DNA of 64,000 bases. Origin: an uncultured Fibrobacter sp. (GTDB lineage Bacteria > Fibrobacterota > Fibrobacteria > Fibrobacterales > Fibrobacteraceae). Made by a program: the position numbers and the translations under genes. The stretch lies in the NCBI GenBank assembly GCA_900313675.1, contig OMSO01000003.1, positions 1 to 64,000 of the forward strand, in the 5' to 3' direction. Below are positions 53,590 to 62,076 of this stretch, in pieces. The notes beneath the pieces are model-generated. The model saw only the letters and a list, made by a program, of their open reading frames with translations. It was not told the DNA's origin and did no database searches. Position 1 is the first letter of the stretch; every line of letters begins with the position of its first letter.

Positions 53590-53967
53590 ATGCTCAATAC
53601 TCAGATTCTTCCTTCTGCTTTCTATGGTCTCCAGAACTTCCTCGACAACTTTAACGCCTGCAACGCTCAGGGCGAATGCGCCTACACTCCCAAGGCCGAC
53701 TACTACGAAGTGGACAACGGCTTTGTGCTAGAGGTGGAGCTGCCGGGCGTCAAGAAAGAAGACCTGGACGTGCAGGTAGAAAAGAACATCATCACCGTCA
53801 AGGCCACCCGTGCCCGCAAGGATAGCAAGTACACCTACGAACGGAGCTTCCGCCTGGCCGACGACATCGACCCCGAGAACATCAAGGTCTCGTTTGAAAA
53901 CGGCGTGTTGACCTTCTCGCTAGCCAAGAAGCAGCAGGCCTCCGCACGCAAGTTGACCGTGGACTAA
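53590..53967 (+). CDS. Hsp20 family small heat shock protein
   Basis: 125 residues from the ATG at 53590 (GAGG ten bases upstream). The alpha-crystallin domain (~33-125) has FVLEVELPGVKKEDLDVQVE, the YERSFRLADDID strand and FENGVLTFSLAK, with the usual GxLT-type turn. A holdase chaperone that binds unfolding proteins in the cytosol. Transcription from a sigma-54 promoter is unusual for this family, which is usually under sigma-32 or CIRCE/HrcA control. It has its own terminator. Confidence 0.96.
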   Translation: MLNTQILPSAFYGLQNFLDNFNACNAQGECAYTPKADYYEVDNGFVLEVELPGVKKEDLDVQVEKNIITVKATRARKDSKYTYERSFRLADDIDPENIKVSFENGVLTFSLAKKQQASARKLTVD

Positions 53968-54009
53968 CTCGGCGATTGTAACGATTCTTCATTGTGCTCC
54001 TTAAACACC

Positions 54010-54039
54010 AGGGACATCCGCAAGGGTGTCCCTTCTTTT
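54010..54039 (+). terminator. terminator after hsp20
   Basis: AGGGACA and TGTCCCT stem with a ten-base loop, followed by TCTTTT. Confidence 0.8.
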
Positions 54040-54046
54040 GTGTTGA

Positions 54047-54061
54047 GGGGGGAGCTCCCCC
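54047..54061. repeat. GC-rich palindrome
   Basis: GGGGGGAGCTCCCCC; related to the in-frame palindrome at 14957-14974. Confidence 0.45.
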
Positions 54062-54127
54062 TTCTAATGCCAGCAAGGCGTTTTTCATTTTGTGTAAAAA
54101 AGGCCGCAGGGTCGCAAATCATTCAGG

Positions 54128-54160
54128 TCTGGATCCTTCGCCCTGCGGGCTCAGGATGAC
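54128..54160. repeat. dispersed palindromic element, copy 11
   Basis: GGATCCTTCGCCCTGCGGGC followed by TCAGGATGAC; the same ends as other copies, with a diverged middle. Confidence 0.6.
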
Positions 54161-54180
54161 ACTCCTGAGACTAGCCTCAC

Positions 54181-54232
54181 TAAATCCTAGATCCTAACCA
54201 CTAACCACGGACCTTCGGTCCTAACCACTATT
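54181..54232. repeat. CTAACCA degenerate heptamer tract
   Basis: Units CTAGATC, CTAACCA, CTAACCA, then a GGACC-TTC-GGTCC hairpin, then CTAACCA and CTATTTT. It parallels the tract at 94-134 and leads into the lysA promoter box. Confidence 0.6.
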
Positions 54233-54235
54233 TTC

Positions 54236-54243
54236 TATCTTTC
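54236..54243 (+). promoter_or_regulatory. -7-like box TATCTTTC
   Basis: Ends five bases before the lysA ATG at 54249; no Shine-Dalgarno. Confidence 0.45.
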
Positions 54244-54248
54244 CCCCT

Positions 54249-55508
54249 ATGAACTATTCCATCCCTCAAGAAGTTTTCGTGAAGGCTGCCGAACAGTACG
54301 GCACCCCCCTCTGGATTTATGACCGCGCCACCATCGAGAAGCGCGTCAAGGAAGTCCAGGTTTTCGACACCGTGCGCTTTGCCCAGAAGGCATGCCCGAA
54401 CCTCTCCATCGTAGCGCTGGTGCGCAAGCTGGGCGGCGTGGTGGATGCCGTTTCTGCAGGCGAAATCGTCCGCGCATTGAAGGCGGGTTTCAAGGGCGGC
54501 CAGCAGAAGGGCAAGGCTCCCGAGATTGTCTACACCGCAGATATTTTTGACCGCGACGCGCTTGAACTCGTGAAGAAGTACGACATCGCGGTGAACGTGG
54601 GTTCGCCCGACATGATCCAGCAGCTGGCCGATTTCGGCGTGAAGTCGGAACTCACGCTCCGCGTGAATCCGGGCTTTGGTCACGGGCATTCCAGCAAGGT
54701 GAATACCGGTGGCCCGCTCAGCAAGCACGGCGTGTGGCACGAGCAGATTAAGGACTGCGTCAAGCTCGCGCAGGCAAACGGCATGTGGATTACAGGACTC
54801 CACATGCACATCGGTTCCGGCTCCGACTTCGAGCACCTCTCGCAGGTTTGCGACGCCATGGTGGACGCTAGCCGCCGCCTGGGCAGCCATCTCCGCACCA
54901 TCAGCGCAGGGGGCGGCCTCCCGATTCCGTACCACGAAGAAGACAAGGGCAACCGCATCGACATGCAGGCCTACTACGACCTGTGGGACAAGGCCCGCAA
55001 GAACATCCAGCAGAGCATCGGCCACGAGGTTCACCTGGAAGTCGAACCCGGTCGCTACCTGGTGGCCGAAAGCGGTTACCTGATGGCCGAAATCCGCGCC
55101 GTCAAGAAGCAGGGCGATAATTTGTTCTACCTGCTTGACGCCGGCTTTACCGACCTGGTGCGCCCGAGCTTCTACGGCAGCTATCACGGCATCTCTATCA
55201 TCGCCCGCGACGGCCGCGAGATGAACGAGATGGTCGACGCAGTGGTGGCGGGCCCGCTCTGCGAATCCGGTGACGTGTTCACGCAGGAAGAAGGCGGATT
55301 CGTGGTGACCCGCAAGCTCCCGAAGGCGAAGGTCGGCGACTTGCTGATTCTCCATGACGCAGGCGCCTATGGTGCCGCTATGAGCAGCAACTACAACAGC
55401 CGCCGCTATGCCGCCGAGACCATGTACACGAACGGTGAACTGAAGGTCATCCGCGAAAGACAGACTTTCGAACAGCTGCTGCAGAACGACAGGGTTATTG
55501 ACCTGTAA
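54249..55508 (+). CDS. lysA: diaminopimelate decarboxylase
   Basis: 419 residues, normal for LysA. A fold III PLP enzyme: the PLP Lys is in RFAQKACPN (about residue 46), with VDAVSAGEI, HMHIGSGSD, ISAGGGLPIPY, LEVEPGRYLV, GPLCESGD and DAGAYGAAMSSNYN. It makes lysine from meso-diaminopimelate. A related carboxynorspermidine or ornithine enzyme is less likely given GPLCESGD and the length. Single gene with its own promoter and a strong terminator. Confidence 0.95.
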   Translation: MNYSIPQEVFVKAAEQYGTPLWIYDRATIEKRVKEVQVFDTVRFAQKACPNLSIVALVRKLGGVVDAVSAGEIVRALKAGFKGGQQKGKAPEIVYTADIFDRDALELVKKYDIAVNVGSPDMIQQLADFGVKSELTLRVNPGFGHGHSSKVNTGGPLSKHGVWHEQIKDCVKLAQANGMWITGLHMHIGSGSDFEHLSQVCDAMVDASRRLGSHLRTISAGGGLPIPYHEEDKGNRIDMQAYYDLWDKARKNIQQSIGHEVHLEVEPGRYLVAESGYLMAEIRAVKKQGDNLFYLLDAGFTDLVRPSFYGSYHGISIIARDGREMNEMVDAVVAGPLCESGDVFTQEEGGFVVTRKLPKAKVGDLLILHDAGAYGAAMSSNYNSRRYAAETMYTNGELKVIRERQTFEQLLQNDRVIDL

Positions 55509-55560
55509 GCAAATGTCACCCTGGAGGGAGAGCTACGCTCGACCGATAGGGACCACAAGA

Positions 55561-55593
55561 AAAGCCCGCGGAATAAACATCCGCGGGCTTTTA
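55561..55593. terminator. bidirectional terminator
   Basis: An 11-pair perfect stem (AAAGCCCGCGG with CCGCGGGCTTT), A-rich before and T-rich after. It serves both lysA and the convergent zinc-ribbon gene. Confidence 0.9.
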
Positions 55594-55611
55594 AACATTC
55601 TGGTTACCGGT

Positions 55612-55890
55612 TCATTTGTCCAGGTAGTATTCCTTCACGAGTGCGTCCCAAGCGCTGACTCCGTCCTCGATTTTTATGCTCCGGATGGTGTCGATGACAA
55701 AGTCCATACCGTAGTCATCGATGAATGAGTAGATGGAAAATTTGATATTCTTCTGAACCTCGTCAATGGGCAGATTGCAGCGGGCCCCACAGAAAGGGCA
55801 GTGTTGTATTGTTTTCACGAGAAACTTGGGCAGTTCAGCTTCAATTTTACACTTGTTGCAAACGAATGTGGAAGTTTCCGATTTTGCCAT
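55612..55890 (-). CDS. small zinc-ribbon protein
   Basis: 92 residues from the ATG at 55890, where AAGGA lies upstream; the longer frame lacks support. Two Cys pairs form a zinc ribbon (FVCNKCKIE and HCPFCGARC). The C-terminal half is helical (IYSFIDDYGMDFVIDTIRSI). Not recognised. It is divergent from the dynamin operon with a 214-base gap, so it could be a regulator of it or simply a neighbour. That gap (55891-56104) holds a long AT-rich stretch and the dynamin promoter. Confidence 0.75.
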   Translation of the reverse strand: MAKSETSTFVCNKCKIEAELPKFLVKTIQHCPFCGARCNLPIDEVQKNIKFSIYSFIDDYGMDFVIDTIRSIKIEDGVSAWDALVKEYYLDK

Positions 55891-56041
55891 AGGGGATCCT
55901 TTTTTAAGCAAATATACTCTCGGTAGCAAGTCCTCCCCAGACTCAAAATTTCGAGGTTCCAGAAAGTGGAACTTTTGGGGCTGAATGTTCATTTGCGTGA
56001 ATATTCCAAGTTGGAATAGGAAAATTCAAAAAAAGATTTTT

Positions 56042-56074
56042 TTTGAGCTTTTAGAATAAAATCATTATATTTTG
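56042..56074 (+). promoter_or_regulatory. promoter of dynamin operon
   Basis: TTTG at 56042-56045 and TATATTTTG at 56066-56074 are 20 bases apart, the spacing of the Bacteroidota -33/-7 promoter. A ~25-base leader with AAGGAG follows. Confidence 0.6.
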
Positions 56075-56104
56075 TAGTGTAAATTATGAATCAAGGAGAA
56101 AAAA

Positions 56105-57823
56105 ATGTCCTCGCTGAAGACTAAAGAACTATATACTAGCATTGTAGATGAAATGATCAAAATCGCCTCGAATATAGAATACCCCAACGAAAAAGCGGAA
56201 ATCTTAAAGAAAACCATAAAAGACTATGAACTCCTGATTCCCGTAGTTGGCGAATTCAGCGCAGGCAAAAGCACCTTCTTGAACTCCTTTATCGGTCGTA
56301 AGGTCCTTTCTGTCGCTGTAACCCCAGAAACTGCAGTAGCAACGGAATTACGCTACTCATCGGAAGAATATGCCGAAGTACTTATCGATAAGGGCGAATC
56401 TCTCGATAGCAAGCGCATCCCCATCGCTGATATTTCCAAGGTCCAAAAAGATTGGCGCTGCATAAGGCTCTATCTCAATTCCGAAAATCTCAAAAAAATT
56501 GAGCCATTGGTTATGGTTGATATGCCGGGGTTTGATTCTCCACGTGACGACCACAACAGGGCAATCGCTAGTTACCTGAACCGCGGTGTGCATTACGTGG
56601 TCTTGACTAGTGTGGATAGCGGAACCGTTACCGCCTCGATGAAACGTCAAATCCAAGACATCCAGAATATGGGACGTACCTGCTCGTTCTTTGTCAGCAA
56701 AGCAAACCTGCGTAACGAAGAAGACGTGAAGGACGTCTGTGCAGAAGTCCAAGAACAGGTTGAAGACATTCTCGGCGAATCTGTAGAAGTGAAACCCCTG
56801 TACAAAGATGCGGGAGCCGAGCTCAAAAAACTGGTCGATTCCATTGATCCGGAAAAGCTCTTCAGTAAAGTGTTCAAAGACGCATTACTCCAGCTGATTG
56901 ACGAACTGAATTCCACCGTGATGACAAAGATCGCGGCCCTCAAAAGCGACCGCGAAAAGAATAAAAGTGCGATTCGCGACATGCAGGATGCTCTCGACAA
57001 GCTCCTAAGAAAGCGCGACAGGATGATTGCCGAAGCCAAGAACAACCATTTTGAAGATGATATTGACTCCATCACCTCTGCTGCAGGCAACGCTATCAAC
57101 TCTGAAATTGACCGATTGGTCGATATGGCTATGCACGGTTCTAGCAGTGAAGTCATATCCCAAGAAATGAATTCCATTGTCCGTTCAGCAGTTATTCCCG
57201 CAGTCAATACCGTTGCAAAAAACATCACAGAAAAAATATCGAGCAACTTCCAGATGGAACTGCAGGAATACCAAAAGACATTCAACCTTTTTGATAACCC
57301 AGAACTCGTTGCAAAAGTAGGGTCTGCAACAGCTCACCTGGGCGACATGGCAAAAGTTGCAATTAATGGAATTTCAACGGCAGCAAAGACAGCAGCATCC
57401 AAAACAGGACTGAACGCGGCATATAAAGCCATTGCAGGTGCCATTGGCATTGCCTCCAATGTTTTCGCACCCGTTGTTGAAATTGTCCTCCTCTTCTTGC
57501 CTGAAATTTTAGGGCTCCTTTTTGGTTCCATATCCAAAAAAAAGCAGGAACAAGAACAACGTCAAAACATTCGCAACCAAATTTTAAACACTATTCCGCG
57601 TATGAAGCGAGACTTGCGTAGCAAGATTGAACCAGAATTGCAAAAACAAAACGAAGCAGCAATCAACGCCATTTCGGAACAGTTCAATGAACGCGTGAAA
57701 GACCTCGCAGACAACATTCAAAAAGCCAACGAGACTCTTGAAAATAACGCAGATGTCGTCGAAAAAATGCAGAAACTCGAATCAGCTAAGGTTGAACTCA
57801 ACCAGCTCAAGGACAAAGTTTAA
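56105..57823 (+). CDS. dynamin-like GTPase 1
   Basis: 572 residues. The N-terminal GTPase domain has G1 GEFSAGKST (49-57), a G2 Thr in VTPETA (72-77), G3 DMPGFDSP (139-146) and a G4 region SKANL (~198-202; the consensus Asp is missing). Long helical stalk regions follow (~270-420 and ~490-570). A hydrophobic stretch at ~450-478 (APVVEIVLLFLPEILGLLFG) could be a membrane paddle, as in bacterial dynamins. AAGGAG precedes the ATG. It heads an operon of three different dynamin-like proteins. Length and layout resemble LeoA of E. coli. A membrane-remodelling or defence role is inferred from the family. Confidence 0.9.
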   Translation: MSSLKTKELYTSIVDEMIKIASNIEYPNEKAEILKKTIKDYELLIPVVGEFSAGKSTFLNSFIGRKVLSVAVTPETAVATELRYSSEEYAEVLIDKGESLDSKRIPIADISKVQKDWRCIRLYLNSENLKKIEPLVMVDMPGFDSPRDDHNRAIASYLNRGVHYVVLTSVDSGTVTASMKRQIQDIQNMGRTCSFFVSKANLRNEEDVKDVCAEVQEQVEDILGESVEVKPLYKDAGAELKKLVDSIDPEKLFSKVFKDALLQLIDELNSTVMTKIAALKSDREKNKSAIRDMQDALDKLLRKRDRMIAEAKNNHFEDDIDSITSAAGNAINSEIDRLVDMAMHGSSSEVISQEMNSIVRSAVIPAVNTVAKNITEKISSNFQMELQEYQKTFNLFDNPELVAKVGSATAHLGDMAKVAINGISTAAKTAASKTGLNAAYKAIAGAIGIASNVFAPVVEIVLLFLPEILGLLFGSISKKKQEQEQRQNIRNQILNTIPRMKRDLRSKIEPELQKQNEAAINAISEQFNERVKDLADNIQKANETLENNADVVEKMQKLESAKVELNQLKDKV

Positions 57824-57837
57824 TAAGGGAACGTATA

Positions 57838-60063
57838 ATGTCTACAGAACGTCTTGAAAAAATTATCGAGAAACGCAACACTTTGGAATCTTTGGCTATC
57901 AAGCACAAAGAGATTTTACACGATGCATTTTTAAACAAGTGCAGCGACTTAAAAGATGAGCAATATCTTCGCAGGGAGTACGAGCAACAAATTGACGCCA
58001 ACCGCGATTTGCAAATTGGCATTGTCGGGCGCGTAAAGGCAGGCAAATCTTCTTTGCTGAACGCACTCCTTTTTGGCGGATCTACAATACTCCCCAAAGC
58101 GGCAACGCCCATGACCGCAGCATTGACCGTATTGTCCTATTCCGACAAACTGAAAGTAACCGTGCGATTCTTTGAGCCAGGAGACTTTACAAAGCTCAAG
58201 GAAAAAAGTGACGCTTACGAAAACAAGCTCCGCAAACTCGAAAACGAACTTTTCGAAAAAGCTCGGAAAGAAGCAGAAATCAAAGCAGGCGGATTTACTA
58301 AAGCCATCTTCGACGAAGCCAAGGCTCGTAATAGGGCGGCTTGCGATGCCAAAAGAACCCTGCGCGAAGACATAGGGCTTTCTGGCGCATTTGACCAATA
58401 CCAGAAAATAAAAGCATCACCAATCTCGCAAAACGAAGTTGCAGGCCAAATCAAAGAACTCTACCCCAATTCCGTTGAAGATATATCTACAATGCTTGCC
58501 GATTACGTTGGTTCCGAAGGCAAGTACATGCCTTTTACGCAGAGCGTCGAAATTGCATACCCCAATGAAAAACTGAAGGGCATCCGCATTGTCGATACTC
58601 CGGGGTTCAACGATCCGGTCCCCTCGCGAGAAGAACGCGCCTACCAGCTCTTAAAAATAAGTGATGTTGTCTTGATTCTCAGCCAAGCCGGCCGCTTTTT
58701 AGATGCCAATGACAAAGCAGTCCTTGACAAGATTACAGTCAAAGACGGGCTCCGTGAACTGTTTGTTGTTGCAAGCCAAGTGGATACGCAACTTTTGGGT
58801 GACGAATACTTCGGCATGTCCCTAGAAGATGTATATAGCGATATCGCAAGCAGGCTTTCACAGCAAGCACGTTCTGTCCTTACGACTTGTAACGAAAGCG
58901 GGGCTTTCGACCAGCTAATCCATGACGATGGCAGCCGCGTTATCTTGGTTTCTGGCGATTGCGAGTCTATGTACTTGACATTTGCCAACAAAAATTCTTG
59001 GGACAAAGACAAGGTAACCATTTGGAAAAACCTTTGCGATAACTTTAGAGATTACTTTTCCGATAAGGATGAAGCGACATCCAAAGCGTCACTGAGACGT
59101 CTTAGCAATATTGATGTCGTTGAATCAAAAATCGAAACCGTCAAGCAAAAGAAAAACGAAATACTGGCTGATAGCGCGAACAAGATTTGTACCTCGTGGG
59201 AAAACGCCGCAGAAGATTTAAAACGAGGAATGAAAGATGCTGCAGAACAGCAAATTAAACGAATTAATGAATGCAACATCAACAGCCTGCAAAACGAAAA
59301 GAACTCCATCGAAAGCTTCTGCATGAAGGTTGAAGCAGGCATCTCAAATGCGGTCATCAGTGCTGTTGACGATTGGCGTTCCGAAACAACAAAAGAAATG
59401 ATGTCGTTCGTAAACGACTTACAGGCCGATGCAAAAAATGATGCAAAAAATGCAAGAACAGAATTTACCAGACATCACACATACACGACAGGATGGATTT
59501 TTAAAGATTACCATGAATACACTACCCAACATACCCGCGTAAACCCAGTTCAGCTCAGGGCCGCTGTTGAAGATTACACAGGAAAGGTAAACAACAACCT
59601 CAAAAACGAAATTCTGTACGAACTTTCACAGCTGAAACGCAAAATTTCCTCCAAAGTTGCAATCGTATGGGCAACAAAAGCGGCAGAACAGAACATGGAT
59701 GAAGATGCCGTCGCCGTCAAAATCAACGCCATTATCGAAAGCCTGAACATTCCCGACTTCAAATTGCCCGAAGACACACTCCCGAAAGAACTTCGTGAAT
59801 CTGGAGCCAAGGAAGACGAAGCCGGCGACCATCTGCTCGCCGTTTGCCGTTCCTACCTCAACGAACTCGCAAACAAGATGAGCAGCCAGCTGATTGATGA
59901 AATCGCCCGTTACGCAGGTGCCATCAAAAAAGCAGATTTAGCGTCGAAGCTCCTGGAAAAGTATCGCAAGGACTTGGATAATCTTATCCACGATATTCAA
60001 AACAAGGAGCAGTCCATTAACCTGTACGAAAAGGTTATTGAGGAATTGGAGGTCATTGCCTAA
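57838..60063 (+). CDS. dynamin-like GTPase 2
   Basis: 741 residues. G1 GRVKAGKSS (64-72), a Thr-rich G2 (KAATPMTA, about 87-94), G3 DTPGFNDP (~252-259) and a G4-like region VVASQVDTQ (~308-316). Between G2 and G3 lies a ~100-residue charged helical insertion (EKSDAYENKLRKLENELFEK and onward), unusual for a dynamin GTPase domain. The C-terminal half (~430-741) is long helices with no clear membrane segment. It starts 14 bases after gene 1 and overlaps gene 3 (TAATG). Compare LeoB/LeoC-type partner GTPases. Confidence 0.88.
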   Translation: MSTERLEKIIEKRNTLESLAIKHKEILHDAFLNKCSDLKDEQYLRREYEQQIDANRDLQIGIVGRVKAGKSSLLNALLFGGSTILPKAATPMTAALTVLSYSDKLKVTVRFFEPGDFTKLKEKSDAYENKLRKLENELFEKARKEAEIKAGGFTKAIFDEAKARNRAACDAKRTLREDIGLSGAFDQYQKIKASPISQNEVAGQIKELYPNSVEDISTMLADYVGSEGKYMPFTQSVEIAYPNEKLKGIRIVDTPGFNDPVPSREERAYQLLKISDVVLILSQAGRFLDANDKAVLDKITVKDGLRELFVVASQVDTQLLGDEYFGMSLEDVYSDIASRLSQQARSVLTTCNESGAFDQLIHDDGSRVILVSGDCESMYLTFANKNSWDKDKVTIWKNLCDNFRDYFSDKDEATSKASLRRLSNIDVVESKIETVKQKKNEILADSANKICTSWENAAEDLKRGMKDAAEQQIKRINECNINSLQNEKNSIESFCMKVEAGISNAVISAVDDWRSETTKEMMSFVNDLQADAKNDAKNARTEFTRHHTYTTGWIFKDYHEYTTQHTRVNPVQLRAAVEDYTGKVNNNLKNEILYELSQLKRKISSKVAIVWATKAAEQNMDEDAVAVKINAIIESLNIPDFKLPEDTLPKELRESGAKEDEAGDHLLAVCRSYLNELANKMSSQLIDEIARYAGAIKKADLASKLLEKYRKDLDNLIHDIQNKEQSINLYEKVIEELEVIA

Positions 60064-62072
60064 TGCAGTTAAACGACTTAGAAGGAAAATTCAACCTCGT
60101 CTCCCAACTTTTGTCCGCAAAGCCTACAGCCGACGAGGCATTAAGCAAATTCCAGCAGCTGATGGACAAGGACTACATCGAATACGCCAAAGTCGACGAC
60201 GCCCTCCCCGAAGAAGCCGAAGCATTGCTCGAACTGCAAGATATCCGCAGAAGCCTTGAAACATTCATCCACAACAAGGATGTCTATAGCAAGAACGCCA
60301 TCGCGCTTGCAGGTGGTTTTAGTAGCGGTAAATCGACTTTCTGCAACCATATCTTTAGCACAAGAGAAATTCTGCTTCCTGTAAGCATCAACCCCGAAAC
60401 TGCAATCCCCGCTTATGTCATCAGTGGCAATAAAGCTCCAAACGCTTTCGGTTTAACATCTGCAGGAGGCGTAGTCGAACTCGGTGCAGATTCTTACAAG
60501 CAAATGAACCACAACTTCCTTAAGTCTTTCGGCTTCAACCTGAAGGACTTGATGCCATCCGTTGTGATTCACGCCAAGATGCCGCAGGAATACGAACACA
60601 TCTGCTTTATCGATACTCCGGGCTACAATTCCAGTGAAACAAAGGATTCCTTCACAAACCGCGACTACGAAACCTCGCTCATGTTTATCAAGCAGGCGAA
60701 AGTCCTGTTCTGGTTTGTAGGCATGGATGGTAACGGGACACTGATAAATACCGACGTAGAATTCCTACAAGACGTCTTGAAAACCGCACCTGACAAAAAA
60801 ATCGTTGTGATATGCAACAAGGCAGAATTGAAAGCCCAAGAGGACCTGGAAGACATCCTGGACCATTTTGCAGACATTCTAGACGATAATGACATACCTT
60901 ACGAAGGCATCATCGCCTACAGTTCAAAGCAGCACAAGGAATACGGTTATCGCAAAAATTCGCTAGACAAAATCATCAGCGATTTAAACCGCCAAAATAC
61001 AGACAAGAAAAAAGAACTGCAAAAACGGCTCAAAAAACTTTTCAACAAACACGTCATTGCCGATGCTAATAGGATCCAGACAATAACCGAAAAAATCAAG
61101 ACCTTGAACCAGATTTTGTTGCACTTCAAATCGTTGATGGACAATGTTGAATCAAAATTCAGCCAAGAAGCCGCATACGCACGGCGCGAAGCCATTCGTC
61201 AAGGTAGCAAATACGAAAAGAAGAACGAACTTGGAACAGAATCTATCGCGCTGATTACCAAGAACATCTCGAAACTAAAGACTGACTTGGAAAAAGATGT
61301 TGAAAAGTACAAGCATAACAAAGACACGATTTCTGAAATAGCATCGAAAATGGAAGAAATCGTAAAGGAAATTTTCAAGGGATTTGAAGATTCATCCGAC
61401 GATGCTTACGTCAACATACCCGCTGGCACATTTACCATGGGATCCGATAACGGTCCAAGAGACTCCAAGCCCGCCCACAGCGTCACGCTTGATGATTTCA
61501 AGATGAAGGCAACGCTTGTTACTCAAGCCGAATGGAAATCCATCATGGGCGACGTGAATCCGTCAAAATTCAAGGGCAACTTGCTGCCAGTCCACAACGT
61601 ATCCTTTGCAAAAGCCGTGGAATACTGCAACAATCTCAGCACTCGCGAAGGATTGACACCATGCTACAACGCAAAAGGCGTTTGCGACTTTTCCGCTAAC
61701 GGATACCGCCTGCCTACCGAAGCAGAATGGGAATACGCGGCAAGTTCTTTTGCCGAAAAGCCTTTGCAAAACTGCGCATGGTACAAGGGGAACGCGTCCG
61801 AAACAATCCAACCGGTCGCCCAAAAAGAAGAAAACTCTTTGGGTCTTTATGACATGCTCGGAAACGTCTATGAATGGACCAACGACTACTGGGACGACTA
61901 TTCAAAAATCGCCCAGCAAAATCCGCACGGTCCCTCCAGCGGCGATGAACGCGTGATTCGCGGCGGTTCATTCAAGAGTACTGAAAACAACTGCACCGTA
62001 TTCGCAAGGAATATGGCCGAAGAAGACGATGCTCTGCAACCTATCGGATTTAGAGTTGTGAAGAGGGGGTAG
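60063..62072 (+). CDS. dynamin-like GTPase 3 fused to a formylglycine-generating-enzyme-like domain
   Basis: 669 residues. The GTPase domain has G1 GGFSSGKST (84-92), G2 NPETAIPAY, G3 DTPGYNSS (~184-191) and G4 CNKAEL (~251-256). A helical region spans ~310-445. Residues ~448-669 are a SUMF1/FGE-like C-type-lectin-fold domain: VNIPAGTFTMGSDNG, RLPTEAEWEYAA, GLYDMLGNVYEWTNDYW and VIRGGSFKS ending in FRVVKRG. After RGGSF, where active FGE enzymes carry a Cys pair, only one Cys is visible (ENNCTVFAR), so it is more likely a binding or scaffold domain than an enzyme. The fusion of dynamin and FGE folds is the most unusual protein in the window. Confidence 0.9.
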   Translation: MQLNDLEGKFNLVSQLLSAKPTADEALSKFQQLMDKDYIEYAKVDDALPEEAEALLELQDIRRSLETFIHNKDVYSKNAIALAGGFSSGKSTFCNHIFSTREILLPVSINPETAIPAYVISGNKAPNAFGLTSAGGVVELGADSYKQMNHNFLKSFGFNLKDLMPSVVIHAKMPQEYEHICFIDTPGYNSSETKDSFTNRDYETSLMFIKQAKVLFWFVGMDGNGTLINTDVEFLQDVLKTAPDKKIVVICNKAELKAQEDLEDILDHFADILDDNDIPYEGIIAYSSKQHKEYGYRKNSLDKIISDLNRQNTDKKKELQKRLKKLFNKHVIADANRIQTITEKIKTLNQILLHFKSLMDNVESKFSQEAAYARREAIRQGSKYEKKNELGTESIALITKNISKLKTDLEKDVEKYKHNKDTISEIASKMEEIVKEIFKGFEDSSDDAYVNIPAGTFTMGSDNGPRDSKPAHSVTLDDFKMKATLVTQAEWKSIMGDVNPSKFKGNLLPVHNVSFAKAVEYCNNLSTREGLTPCYNAKGVCDFSANGYRLPTEAEWEYAASSFAEKPLQNCAWYKGNASETIQPVAQKEENSLGLYDMLGNVYEWTNDYWDDYSKIAQQNPHGPSSGDERVIRGGSFKSTENNCTVFARNMAEEDDALQPIGFRVVKRG

Positions 62073-62076
62073 GGGA

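Noticed and set aside
55514-55556. A twelfth copy of the palindromic element
   Set aside because: Only the GTCACCC end is convincing and the arms do not pair well; kept as a weak candidate only.
60063-62072. A true sulfatase-activating enzyme
   Set aside because: The Cys pair is not intact, the domain is fused to a GTPase, and no sulfatase is nearby.
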